Source: Desulfosediminicola ganghwensis (lineage in GTDB: Bacteria; Desulfobacterota; Desulfobulbia; Desulfobulbales; Desulfocapsaceae). Taken from it: a stretch of DNA of 64,000 bases. The DNA lies in the NCBI RefSeq assembly GCF_005116675.2, contig NZ_CP050699.1, positions 2,875,001 through 2,939,000 of the forward strand, read 5' to 3'. Under the pieces are notes generated by a model, which ran no database searches, was not told the DNA's origin, and saw nothing but the letters and a program-made list of their open reading frames with translations. The position numbers and the translations under genes are program-made. How positions within the stretch are numbered: the first letter of the stretch is position 1; each line of letters opens with the position of its first letter. This document shows positions 46,508 to 55,482 of this stretch, piece by piece.

Positions 46508-46542
46508 CGAATCAGGGTGCGTTGCATGAGCACCCTGATTCG
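46508..46542 (+). terminator. Hairpin after the AsmA-like gene
   Basis: CGAATCAGGGTGC pairs with GCACCCTGATTCG (13 bp) around a 9-nt loop, 16 bp after the stop codon. No T run follows, so it may slow or stabilise the transcript end and not be a classical terminator. Confidence 0.6.
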
Positions 46543-46721
46543 AATTCTGCCAGGGGAACGCTGGTTTTTCATCAATCGACAGGCATTGTTTATTCCTGAA
46601 AACAACGGGTTGATCAACTAAGCGAGCAAAGTGAAACTCCGCCGATTGATAAATTCGGACCGGCGGATGGTTTGGGGTTCGTCTGGTATATGCTTGGACG
46701 ACGGGGATTGTGGTTTCATCT

Positions 46722-48263
46722 TTATAGCTGGCCTTCCACCGGCAGAAAGCGACCAAAGAAATCACTTAGTGTCTGGAAGAAGCTTCGGGATGGTTGAGTG
46801 GTACGTGTGCTTTGTTCAGATCGCCATTCAATGGAGTTGTTGTCGTTGACAACTACGTACCAGCTATTTTTTTCTTCCATTATTTCGTTTAGGAAGTCGG
46901 TCAGTTCTCCGGTGAGTGATGGAGAATCTATCAACAGGCCATTTTCCGAATTGATGACCAAAGCCCTGGGGTCGAAGTTGAGGGAGCCGATAAAGCATTT
47001 ACGCCGGTCAGAAATCATAACCTTGGCATGAAGCGAAATAAAGCGTGGAGTAACCGACTGCGCACTGGCCAGCTCGATGACTTCATTAGATGGCTGATGG
47101 TTGAACTCAAAAAGTTCCGCACCCGTCAGGAGGATGTTTCGCCTGTATTTTTTGTAATGGCTATTTACCAGCGTATGGTTTGTTGACGCGAGTGAGTTGG
47201 TAAAAACTTTAATTTGTATGCCATCGCTTTCCAGCCTTTCCATAACTGCCAGGGAGTCACCCACCGGTATGAAATACGGAGAGGATATAATAAGTTCTTT
47301 TTCAGTCGGGTCGGAAAAATAGCTTATCATATCGATAAGGCGGTAGTCCCGACCATCTATTTTCACAGGGTCGTCTTGTAAGAAATATGCCTCACCCACA
47401 TGGAGACGTTCTCCGATATCTGAGAACCAGTTATCCCAGTTCTGCGGCTGAAGTGGATATGACTGTAACAACTTCTTGTGTTTCCATAGCGATTTTTCCA
47501 CATCTTCTTTCATGTTGGCAAAGTCGACCTTCCCCATCTTCTGATGCCAGCCGCTGACAGGAAAAACGGTGTCGGTGTTCCAGTAGTCGTCAAAAGCGAA
47601 TGATGCCTCTTTAACGACATCGCCAATGGCCATGACATCTATATCCAGGAAATTGAACTTGTTGGAAAGGCCGAAATACTCATTGCCTATGTTACGTCCG
47701 CCCGCAATTATCGCCTGGTTGTCAACGATCATCAGTTTATTATGCATTCTCCGGTTAAGCGAATGATAACTGGCGATAAAATGGAGTTCTCTGCTGATGA
47801 ACGTATCACGGGCAGGGTTCGGATTAAATATCCGTATCTTGAGATTGGGGTGGGAATTCAATCTGGTGAGAGTTCTGGTGCTGGAAGCCAGCCAGACATC
47901 ATCGACAATGACCCTGACTTTGACACCCCTGTCTGCGGCTTTCATAATCCGGTCGAGAAGGAGGATGCCCACAGCATCATCTTTCCAGATGAAATACTGT
48001 AAATCTAATGAGTTTTTTGCCGAGTCGATGAGGGCCAGACGGGCAGTCAGGGATTCTTCTGCATCAATCAGCAGGTGAAAACCGGAGGCTTCATTGCCAT
48101 GACTTGCCCTGAAACCCTGAGCTAAATCGGGGAGGATGCCAGTGTTTGCAGCAGGAAGTGCACTTTCATATTCGAGATTTGGGCGCGGTGGTAATGAGGC
48201 GCAACCATAGAGGAAAAGGATTAATAAAAGCAGGATGACCAGTTTGTACCTGCTGGCAGTCAT
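46722..48263 (-). CDS. Phospholipase D/cardiolipin synthase-like lipoprotein (ClsC-like)
   Basis: A 513-residue protein with an N-terminal signal and lipobox (ILFLYGC, Cys about 20), so it is probably a lipoprotein. Two HKD motifs define the phospholipase D superfamily: HNKLMIVDNQAIIAGGRNIGNEYFG (about 174-198) and HAKVMISDRRKCFIGSLNFDPR (about 412-433). This two-motif layout with DIDVMAIGDVV resembles ClsC, which condenses phosphatidylethanolamine with phosphatidylglycerol. An upstream ATG adds 13 residues before the signal; neither start has a strong ribosome-binding site. It fits the lipid-handling genes around it. Confidence 0.88.
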   Translation of the reverse strand: MTASRYKLVILLLLILFLYGCASLPPRPNLEYESALPAANTGILPDLAQGFRASHGNEASGFHLLIDAEESLTARLALIDSAKNSLDLQYFIWKDDAVGILLLDRIMKAADRGVKVRVIVDDVWLASSTRTLTRLNSHPNLKIRIFNPNPARDTFISRELHFIASYHSLNRRMHNKLMIVDNQAIIAGGRNIGNEYFGLSNKFNFLDIDVMAIGDVVKEASFAFDDYWNTDTVFPVSGWHQKMGKVDFANMKEDVEKSLWKHKKLLQSYPLQPQNWDNWFSDIGERLHVGEAYFLQDDPVKIDGRDYRLIDMISYFSDPTEKELIISSPYFIPVGDSLAVMERLESDGIQIKVFTNSLASTNHTLVNSHYKKYRRNILLTGAELFEFNHQPSNEVIELASAQSVTPRFISLHAKVMISDRRKCFIGSLNFDPRALVINSENGLLIDSPSLTGELTDFLNEIMEEKNSWYVVVNDNNSIEWRSEQSTRTTQPSRSFFQTLSDFFGRFLPVEGQL

Positions 48264-48488
48264 GGAGAGTGTGTGAAGTTGAATAGCATGAACAAGGTGC
48301 ATTACCCTTGGGTTAGTGCTCCATTAGCGTGTTATTTAGTGGAGCCTTTAGTGGTTGAGTACAATTGTCGTAAAGTAATAATATCGTACAATTGAATCGG
48401 ATTGTAAAAGAAAATGGTGGAGCTGGCAACGGGTATTGTTCGGGCTGGTGTCCGGATAGTGGCCGTATTATCGGATGAGCTGGGAACA

Positions 48489-48534
48489 TAAAAAAATCCC
48501 CTGTAGACAGGTGCTCAGCACATTTACAGGGGAT
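48489..48534 (-). terminator. Terminator of the lysS-lolC/E-lolD operon
   Basis: On the minus strand ATCCCCTGTA pairs with TACAGGGGAT (10 bp) around a 19-nt loop and runs into TTTTTTT, 32 bp after the lolD stop. Confidence 0.9.
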
Positions 48535-48566
48535 CAATATTGAGTCAGGGCTTTGGTGTTTCGGTA

Positions 48567-49241
48567 TTACTCTTCGATCTTTCCGTCTTTCAAGGTGTAG
48601 GTTATGTCCATCCGGGCCGCAAGATCCATGTTGTGAGTGACCATAATTACCGCCAGAGAGCGCTCCCGACAAAGCTCTTCAAGCAGGCGGAAGACTATAT
48701 CGCCGGCACGGCTGTCGAGATTACCTGTTGGTTCATCGGCAAGCAATATGGCCGGATTCATAATCAGCGCCCTGGCAAGAGCGGTACGCTGCTGTTCACC
48801 GCCGGAAAGTTCGGCAACCCGGTGATCGAGTCTGTGGTCCAGTTCTACCCGTTTCAACAGGCTGGTCGCGGGCCCAATCAGATCTTTACGTTTCTGGCCA
48901 TTGATCAGGCCAGGCATCATCACATTCTCAAGAGCACTGAACTCGGGCAAAAGATGATGAAACTGAAAGATGAAACCAAGTGAGTTATTACGAAATGCGG
49001 CCATCTTGGTGTCATTTTTGCCGTTGAGCTTGTCGTTCTTGAAATAGAGCTCACCTGAGCTGGGGCTGGCAAGAGTACCGAGTATCTGCAAAAGAGTTGT
49101 CTTGCCGGACCCTGAAGCACCGACTATCGCGGCCATTTCACCGGCGGAGATAGAGATGTTCACCTGGTCGAGAACATGAATCTCCTCACTGCCGGAGTGA
49201 TATGTTTTGGAGAGGTTTCTGGCTTCAAAAAGCGCGCTCAT
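48567..49241 (-). CDS. lolD: Lipoprotein-releasing ABC transporter ATPase LolD
   Basis: The ATPase of the LolCDE complex, which releases outer-membrane lipoproteins from the inner membrane to LolA. The 224 residues include Walker A GASGSGKTTLLQILG (about 37-51), FQFHHLLPEFSALENVMMPGL (Q-loop region, about 92-112), the ABC signature LSGGEQQRTALARAL (about 144-158), Walker B ILLADEPTGNLD and the switch histidine in VMVTHNMDLA. Its ATG overlaps the stop of the permease gene by 4 bp (ATGA), so the two are translationally coupled. Confidence 0.95.
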   Translation of the reverse strand: MSALFEARNLSKTYHSGSEEIHVLDQVNISISAGEMAAIVGASGSGKTTLLQILGTLASPSSGELYFKNDKLNGKNDTKMAAFRNNSLGFIFQFHHLLPEFSALENVMMPGLINGQKRKDLIGPATSLLKRVELDHRLDHRVAELSGGEQQRTALARALIMNPAILLADEPTGNLDSRAGDIVFRLLEELCRERSLAVIMVTHNMDLAARMDITYTLKDGKIEE

Positions 49242-50464
49242 GACAGCACCTCCGCCGGTTGCACTTTAGAAGCCTTCCACGAAGGGTAAAGCGTTGCCAG
49301 CAGGGTGATCACTATGGAGCTGACAGCTACTATGGTGATATCAAGCGGCAAGACTTTGATCGGTAAAGTTGTCATTGGGTAGACATTTGAAGGCAGTTCA
49401 ATGAACTGGTAGCGCGAAAGCAACTCGCAGAGACCGAGCCCGCCGAGCACTCCAAGAGTTGTGCCTGTGAGAGCGATAACTGCACCCTGCAGGAAGAAGA
49501 TCTTCATGATGGAACCTGATGTGGCTCCCATGGATTTCAGGATAGCGATATCCTGGCTTTTTTCCATGACCACCATTATCAGGGCGCTGATGATATTGAG
49601 TGCAGCCACCAGTATGATCAGGGTGAGGCAGATGAACATACCTATCTTTTCCAGTTTAAAAGCTGCAAAAAGATTTCTGTTCATGCTCATCCAATCCTTG
49701 GCGATGAAACCTGTGCCGAGCTTGCTGACAATATCCCGCCCTACCTGGTCCGCCTTATTCAACATTTTGTGACGAACGGTAACCTCGATGCCGTGGGCAA
49801 TGTCTCCCTCGCCCAGAAAATTCTGGACATTGGCAAGGGACATATAGGCGAGAGATGAGTCATACTCAAACATGCCGGTCTCAAAAATCCCGCTCACCCG
49901 GGTGGTTTTCACCTTGGGAATGACCCCCATGGGAGTCAGCGGACCGGAAGGGGAAATCAAGCGTACTTTGTCACCCAATCCCACGCGCAGATCGGCAGCA
50001 AGGGCTTTACCGAGAATTATTGTCGGTACCCTGTCTTCTACAACTTCGTCAAGGTCGTGGATAGAACCAGCAATCATCTGTCCCGAGAGGCCAACCACAT
50101 TTTCGGCGGTGACAGGATCAATACCACGCAAGACGACACCGCTACCGCCGTAGGAACTGCTGACAAGCGTCTGGGCGTAGAGGTATGGTGTTGCCCCGGT
50201 CACGTCTTTTACCGTCAGCACCTGTTCACGGGTGTTCTGGTAGTCCCTGATGGCACCACCATACTGCTGGACAATGATATGGGAGTTAACGCCGAGGATC
50301 TGATCTCTTAATCCATTGGTAAAACCTGCATATACAGCCAGTACCACGATGAGTGCAATGACACCAACCGTGATACCGATTACAGAGATAAGAGATATAA
50401 GGGAGATAAACCCGTGTTTGTGTTTAGCGCGTAGATATCTCTGGCTGATAAACCATTCGTACAT
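49238..50464 (-). CDS. Lipoprotein-releasing ABC transporter permease LolC/LolE
   Basis: An inner-membrane subunit of 408 residues with four helices: one near the N-terminus (ISLISLISVIGITVGVIALIVVLAVYAGF, about 20-48), a large periplasmic domain, then three helices at about 265-395. The start MYEWFISQRYLRAKHKHGF is typical of LolC/LolE. As only one permease gene is present, it probably forms a homodimer (LolF-like single type). A longer frame reaches into lysS; the chosen ATG lies 1 nt after the lysS stop and matches family N-termini. Confidence 0.93.
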   Translation of the reverse strand: MYEWFISQRYLRAKHKHGFISLISLISVIGITVGVIALIVVLAVYAGFTNGLRDQILGVNSHIIVQQYGGAIRDYQNTREQVLTVKDVTGATPYLYAQTLVSSSYGGSGVVLRGIDPVTAENVVGLSGQMIAGSIHDLDEVVEDRVPTIILGKALAADLRVGLGDKVRLISPSGPLTPMGVIPKVKTTRVSGIFETGMFEYDSSLAYMSLANVQNFLGEGDIAHGIEVTVRHKMLNKADQVGRDIVSKLGTGFIAKDWMSMNRNLFAAFKLEKIGMFICLTLIILVAALNIISALIMVVMEKSQDIAILKSMGATSGSIMKIFFLQGAVIALTGTTLGVLGGLGLCELLSRYQFIELPSNVYPMTTLPIKVLPLDITIVAVSSIVITLLATLYPSWKASKVQPAEVLS

Positions 50465-50465
50465 A

Positions 50466-52001
50466 TTAGTTTTCCGCGTTGTCGTCTGAAGAGGCTTCAG
50501 TTTCGGCTCCCTCTTCAAGTTTCACCTCGGGCTTGAGGTGTGGGAAGAGGATAACGTCGCGGATAGAAGGAGAATCGGTAAGCAGCATTACCAGACGATC
50601 AATGCCGATGCCCTCGCCAGCTGCGGATGGCATGCCATATTCCAGGGCGCGGATATAATCGTTGTCCATTTCCGGGTGGATCTCGTCGTCATCACCACGC
50701 TCGTCGATCTGCTTCTGGAAGCGTTCACGCTGGTCGACCGGGTCGTTCAGCTCACTGAAGGCGTTGGCTATTTCACGACCGGTAACGAACAGCTCAAAGC
50801 GGTCGGTAACAGTAGCGTCATCTTCATTCCTCCGGGCCAGAGGTGATACCTCGGTGGGATATGAGGTGATGAAGGTAGGGTCAATCAATTTTTCTTCAAC
50901 CAGCTCTTCAAACAGCTCGGTTTTAGCTTTGCCGGCTCCTGCCTGTTTTTCGAGCTTGATACCTTTCTCCTTAGCCAGGGCGAGTACCGCTTCCTCGTCT
51001 TTGAGGAGTTCTGCGTCAATGCCGGCAACTTCGATCAGAGCTTCGTCCATGGTCATACGTTTCCAGGGCGGAGCGAGGTTCACCGGTACTCCCTGGTATT
51101 CGATCTGCATGGAGCCGTTAACTTTTTCGCAGATAGAAGAGATCATCTCTTCGGTGAGATCCATCAGTTCGTCATAGGTGGCGTATGCCTGGTAGAATTC
51201 AAGCATAGTGAACTCAGGGTTATGCCTGGTGGAAAGACCCTCGTTACGAAAATTTCTGTTGATCTCAAAGACGCGCTCGAAACCACCCACCAGCAGTCGT
51301 TTCAGGTAGAGTTCAGGGGCGACGCGCAGAAAAAGATCCATTCCCAGAGCGTTATGATGTGTCTGGAAAGGTTTTGCGGTAGCACCACCGGGAACTGCCT
51401 GCATCATCGGAGTTTCCACTTCCATGAACTGTTTGGCGTTCAGGAATTCACGTACCAGCCTGATGATTTCTACACGTTTCCTGAATGTATCTCGGGATTC
51501 AGGGGTAACGATAAGGTCAACATAGCGCTGGCGATACCGGGTTTCCACGTCGGTCAGACCATGCCATTTTTCGGGCAGAGGGCGCATGGATTTGGAAACC
51601 ATGTTGACACAGCCGGCCTGCAGGGAGAGTTCGCCGACTTTGGTCTTGAACAGGGTACCCGTAACTCCTACGATATCACCGATATCCCACTTTTTGAATC
51701 TGGCAAACTCATCTTCTCCGAGAATGTCCTTTTTCAAGTAGATTTGTAACTGGCCACTGCGATCGGCGAGGTGGATAAAAGCCGCTTTACCAAACTTGCG
51801 CATGGACATGATACGACCGGCGAGGGAAAAAGTTTCACCGCTTTCGTCATGCTGCTGAGCTTCGAGGTTTTCTCCTTTTGGGAGCAGGTCGGATACGATG
51901 TTGGCAGGTTTGAAGCTGTTGGTGTAAAGCTTTACGCCAAGCTCTTCGAGAGCTTCAGCTTTTTCGCGACGTTGCTGCAAAATTTGGTTGTCTTTGCTCA
52001 T
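50466..52001 (-). CDS. lysS: Lysyl-tRNA synthetase (class II)
   Basis: It charges tRNA-Lys with lysine using ATP. The 511-residue chain starts MSKDNQILQQRREKAEALEELG, contains the OB-fold anticodon domain (FSLAGRIMSMRKFGKAAFIHLADRSGQLQIY, about 55-85), class II motif 1 (FMEVETPMMQAVPGGATAKPF), motif 2 (FRNEGLSTRHNPEFTMLEFYQAY, about 267-289) and motif 3 (GIGIDRLVML). A longer frame adds 40 residues without family features. The ribosome-binding site is weak. It is the first gene of lysS-lolC/E-lolD, a common gene order in delta-proteobacterial lineages. Confidence 0.96.
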   Translation of the reverse strand: MSKDNQILQQRREKAEALEELGVKLYTNSFKPANIVSDLLPKGENLEAQQHDESGETFSLAGRIMSMRKFGKAAFIHLADRSGQLQIYLKKDILGEDEFARFKKWDIGDIVGVTGTLFKTKVGELSLQAGCVNMVSKSMRPLPEKWHGLTDVETRYRQRYVDLIVTPESRDTFRKRVEIIRLVREFLNAKQFMEVETPMMQAVPGGATAKPFQTHHNALGMDLFLRVAPELYLKRLLVGGFERVFEINRNFRNEGLSTRHNPEFTMLEFYQAYATYDELMDLTEEMISSICEKVNGSMQIEYQGVPVNLAPPWKRMTMDEALIEVAGIDAELLKDEEAVLALAKEKGIKLEKQAGAGKAKTELFEELVEEKLIDPTFITSYPTEVSPLARRNEDDATVTDRFELFVTGREIANAFSELNDPVDQRERFQKQIDERGDDDEIHPEMDNDYIRALEYGMPSAAGEGIGIDRLVMLLTDSPSIRDVILFPHLKPEVKLEEGAETEASSDDNAEN

Positions 52002-52208
52002 GATAATTACGTGTGTGTTGAAAAAATGGTGATTCGTTGCTGGAGCATCGAGACCACGCTTGTAGCGCGGCGAATGAGGAATCGGGCGAACCTGTTTGTT
52101 GTGGTAGGCCGCTCTAAACACACAGTGAGGTCTGTTTCCTGGGTGTTATCTAGTCCGCACGAACGTTCTCCGGAGTATTTTCGGGTATTTCTAATGCCAG
52201 TTGTTCTA

Positions 52209-52236
52209 TAAAAAAAGCGGCAGACTGGCTGCCGCT
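52209..52236 (-). terminator. Terminator after rlmD
   Basis: On the minus strand AGCGGCAG pairs with CTGCCGCT (8 bp, 5-nt loop) followed by a run of T. It separates rlmD from the lysS-lol operon, whose promoter should lie between here and the lysS start. Confidence 0.9.
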
Positions 52237-52286
52237 GGTTTAAACACAAATGCGCTACTAGGAATTAACGGGAAAGTCCCATTCTG

Positions 52287-53618
52287 TCAATTCTTTTCAA
52301 GCAAAACCACAGTCTCGATATGATGGGTCTGGGGAAACATATCGACAGGTTGAATACATTTGACGGTGAAGCCTGACCTGACAAGTTCGCCCATATCCCT
52401 GCACAGGGTTGCAGGGTCACATGAAATATAAACAATACGGCTTCGGCAAAGCTGAGTCAATTCCCGGTTGAGGCCTGGTATCCCCTGGCGTGGAGGGTCT
52501 ATGACCAGACAATCAAAAGAGGCGCCATCCGCGACCAGCTTTTTGCAGGCCTGGTGAATGGGGCTTTTGGTAAACTCTGTGTTGTTCAAGCCTGCCAGGC
52601 CAGAGTAGTGTCTGGCAGAGCGGATAGCTGCCCCTTGACCTTCAATTCCCAACACATGCCGGGCTCTTGTTGCGATGGGGATGGAGAAATTTCCAGAGCC
52701 GCAGAAGAGATCGAGAACTGTTTCGTCTGCCTCAACAGCCAACTGGTTCAGAACGCATTCAATCAGATTTCTATTCTGCTCCAGGTTGACCTGGCAAAAC
52801 CCACCTATCTCCCAGCCGAGTCTCAAAGTCGCAGAATCATGATTAAAATCGGGATAGGTTACTGCCAGACTGGCCGCTTCAGCTCTTTTGCTCAGGCCAT
52901 CTGTGAGAGGGAATGCTTCCCCTTTAAAAAAGATACTCTCGATCAGCTCAAGTTCTTTGACTATAGCTGCAGCCGCCTGAAAATCTGCCGGGCGTGGCTT
53001 GCGTCTATAATGAAAAATAGTCGCAATTTTCGAGGATTCCGGATTCCAGAGTAATTCTACTTCGCTTGTCAGGTCGGTAAGGTGGTTAAAGCTGCTGTGC
53101 TCCCGCAGTTGCCTGAGGGCCTGGTTCAGTTCCGGTTTTGCCAGCATGCAGCTTTCAATTGCCACAACTTCGTGACTTCGATGCCGGTGAAAACCGCAAT
53201 CTCCATATTCGTCAACCCAGAGTCGTATTCGCTGGCGATAGTGAAACTGGTCTGGTGAAGCGAGGGCTTTGGCGACTGAACAGCCTACCTGCACCTCTGT
53301 CCCATGAAACTCTTTATCGACAAGATCCTGAATAACATCAGTCTTAATCTGAAGCTGGAGATCATACGCGGCATGTTGCAGGTCGCAGCCACCGCAACTG
53401 CCGTAATATGGGCAGGGCGGAGCTATACGTCCTCTATTGGCCTTGATGATGTTCAGTAATTTGCCATGGACATAGTTCTTTTTAATCCGGTCGATAGCGA
53501 TATTTACCTGTTCTTCCGGGAGAGTGAAGCGTGTCATGGCCCACTTGCCGTCAGCAAGTTGACCCAGGCCGAGGCCACCGTGAATTATTTTTGAAATAGT
53601 TATAGAGTGCGTATTCAT
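52287..53618 (-). CDS. rlmD: 23S rRNA (uracil-C5)-methyltransferase, RlmD/TrmA family
   Basis: A SAM-dependent methyltransferase of 443 residues. It has an N-terminal TRAM-like domain (about 1-55), iron-sulfur cysteines in CPYYGSCGGCDLQHA (about 69-83), the SAM motif VLDLFCGSGNFSIPIA (about 297-312), FDCLVIDPPRQGIPG, and the catalytic Cys in YISCDPATLCRD (about 396-407). RlmD methylates U1939 of 23S rRNA; paralogues RlmCD act on U747 as well, so the exact site is not certain. It is divergent from the TamA-like gene, with 124 bp between the starts. Confidence 0.9.
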   Translation of the reverse strand: MNTHSITISKIIHGGLGLGQLADGKWAMTRFTLPEEQVNIAIDRIKKNYVHGKLLNIIKANRGRIAPPCPYYGSCGGCDLQHAAYDLQLQIKTDVIQDLVDKEFHGTEVQVGCSVAKALASPDQFHYRQRIRLWVDEYGDCGFHRHRSHEVVAIESCMLAKPELNQALRQLREHSSFNHLTDLTSEVELLWNPESSKIATIFHYRRKPRPADFQAAAAIVKELELIESIFFKGEAFPLTDGLSKRAEAASLAVTYPDFNHDSATLRLGWEIGGFCQVNLEQNRNLIECVLNQLAVEADETVLDLFCGSGNFSIPIATRARHVLGIEGQGAAIRSARHYSGLAGLNNTEFTKSPIHQACKKLVADGASFDCLVIDPPRQGIPGLNRELTQLCRSRIVYISCDPATLCRDMGELVRSGFTVKCIQPVDMFPQTHHIETVVLLEKN

Positions 53619-53742
53619 GTTTCAATCGGGCGCAAGTCGTGTACAATATGGGGCAATGGCAGAAGGACGCCTGGCGGCCTAGCCGTACGAAGCTATCTCT
53701 ATACCCAATACAACAAAAAAAGCTCTACCTAATATACCAACT

Positions 53743-55482
53743 TTGTATCGTCGAATTCTAATTTTTTCACTGTTGATGGTCGTCGGGCTGGTGCTGATAC
53801 CGCTCCATGCTCTGGCTGCGACCGTAAAAGTTTCGGTAACAGGACTGGACGCTGAGCTGAAAGACAATGTCCTGACCAGGCTTGAACTCTATCAACACCG
53901 CGACAGTCCCAGATTGACAGTTTATGAGATTCGTCGTCTCCACCGAAAAGCAGAAGGTGATATTCGCTCGGCGATTGCTCCGTTTGGCTTTTACGATCCT
54001 GAGATATCAGCAGAACTCAAGGAAGTAGACGGACAATTCATTGCCTCATATGATGTAAAACCGGGTGAACCGGTGCTGGTAAATGATGTTGATTTATCAA
54101 TTACCGGGCCTGGCAGTCAAAAGCTCATGGGCGGTCTGCAACAGTTTCCGCTCGGGGTTGGCGATGTTCTGGATCAGGCCAAATATGAAAAAGCGAAGAA
54201 ACAGCTCGTTCGCGCTGCCATCCGCCAGGGATATATGAAGGCGGAGTTCATTGTTCGGGAGATTCGTATAAACCGCAAAGAACGGCGAGCTGATATAAGT
54301 CTTACCCTTGATACAGGGCCGCAATACGTTTTCGGTGAAACAATTTTTTATGACGAGAATGTCGATCAGTCGCTGTTGGCAAAGTACCTGCCGTATACAG
54401 ACGGCGAGCCATACAAACCGATCAAACTCATAAACCTGCAAAGATCTCTGTACAGATCTGATTATTTCAGTCGTGTGGTGGTCGACGGCAAAGTCGATCA
54501 GGCTGTGGATAATGTCGTGCCGGTAGAGGTTCGGCTCACTGAGCCTGAGCACTTGAACAGGTATTCCATTGGTCTCGGGTATGCGACTGATACCGGGGTT
54601 CGAGGTCGTTTTGAGTGGCGGAACAGGTTGCTCAACCATAAAGGTCACAAATTTCGTTTCGGTGCTCAGTTAAGTGAACTGGATAATAACATAGGTCTGA
54701 ACTACGAAGTACCCTGGCGTAACCCTATAACCGACAAGATGCTCTATAACGCCTCATACCATGACCAGATATGGGATGATACCGACACCCGTCTTTTCAC
54801 TCTCGGGGTACAGCTGGAACATCGTGGGGAAATTGTCAGGCACAGTGGCTTGTTCGAAGTTCGTGACGAGCGTTACACCGTTGGGGCGACCTCAGGTGAT
54901 AGCCTGCTGTTCGTGCCCACCTATACCGGTACGCTGGTCTGGGCCGATGACCTTTTTGATACCCGCTATGGTCTGGAACTTTCCTTGAGCGTGAGTGGTG
55001 CCAGTAAAGCCCTGGGATCGGATGCCTCTTTTGTGAAAAGCGTTATCGGCGGAAAATTCATATATCCCTTTGTACCTGGCTGGCGTTTGATCACTCGGGG
55101 AAGCCTGGGGGCAACTCTGGTCGATTCTATTGATGACCTGCCGCCCTCACTCCGCTTTTATGCCGGTGGTGACAACTCCATTCGAGGCTATGGCTATAAA
55201 GAGATCGGTACCAAAGATTCATCCGGGACAGTGGTTGGCGGCAGGTATCTGGTGATTGGCAGCATTGAGGTTGAAAAGGAAGTTACCCCCACCTGGGGAG
55301 TGGCGGCATTCTGGGATGTGGGAACCGCCACCGATGACCTCAGCTTGAGGTTTGAGCAGGGTGTGGGAGTTGGCCTTCGATACCGGCTGCCATTCGGGCA
55401 GGTTCGTGTAGATCTGGCGAGTGCCATCCTGGAGGATGGTGCACCTCTGAGGTTGCATCTGACAGTAGGGGCGGATTTATGA
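53743..55482 (+). CDS. tamA: TamA-like outer-membrane assembly protein (BamA/Omp85 superfamily)
   Basis: A 579-residue outer-membrane barrel of the Omp85 superfamily. The signal peptide ends at HALAA. About three POTRA domains occupy residues 26-265 (VTGLDAELKDNVLTRL; PVLVNDVDLSITGPG; QYVFGETIFYDENV), and a 16-strand barrel follows with the lid/loop-6 motif RFYAGGDNSIRGYGY (about 468-482). With TamB it assembles or inserts outer-membrane components and lipids. No ATG or GTG fits the signal peptide; the start is TTG with no clear Shine-Dalgarno site, an oddity. tamB overlaps its stop by 4 bp. Confidence 0.92.
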   Translation: MYRRILIFSLLMVVGLVLIPLHALAATVKVSVTGLDAELKDNVLTRLELYQHRDSPRLTVYEIRRLHRKAEGDIRSAIAPFGFYDPEISAELKEVDGQFIASYDVKPGEPVLVNDVDLSITGPGSQKLMGGLQQFPLGVGDVLDQAKYEKAKKQLVRAAIRQGYMKAEFIVREIRINRKERRADISLTLDTGPQYVFGETIFYDENVDQSLLAKYLPYTDGEPYKPIKLINLQRSLYRSDYFSRVVVDGKVDQAVDNVVPVEVRLTEPEHLNRYSIGLGYATDTGVRGRFEWRNRLLNHKGHKFRFGAQLSELDNNIGLNYEVPWRNPITDKMLYNASYHDQIWDDTDTRLFTLGVQLEHRGEIVRHSGLFEVRDERYTVGATSGDSLLFVPTYTGTLVWADDLFDTRYGLELSLSVSGASKALGSDASFVKSVIGGKFIYPFVPGWRLITRGSLGATLVDSIDDLPPSLRFYAGGDNSIRGYGYKEIGTKDSSGTVVGGRYLVIGSIEVEKEVTPTWGVAAFWDVGTATDDLSLRFEQGVGVGLRYRLPFGQVRVDLASAILEDGAPLRLHLTVGADL

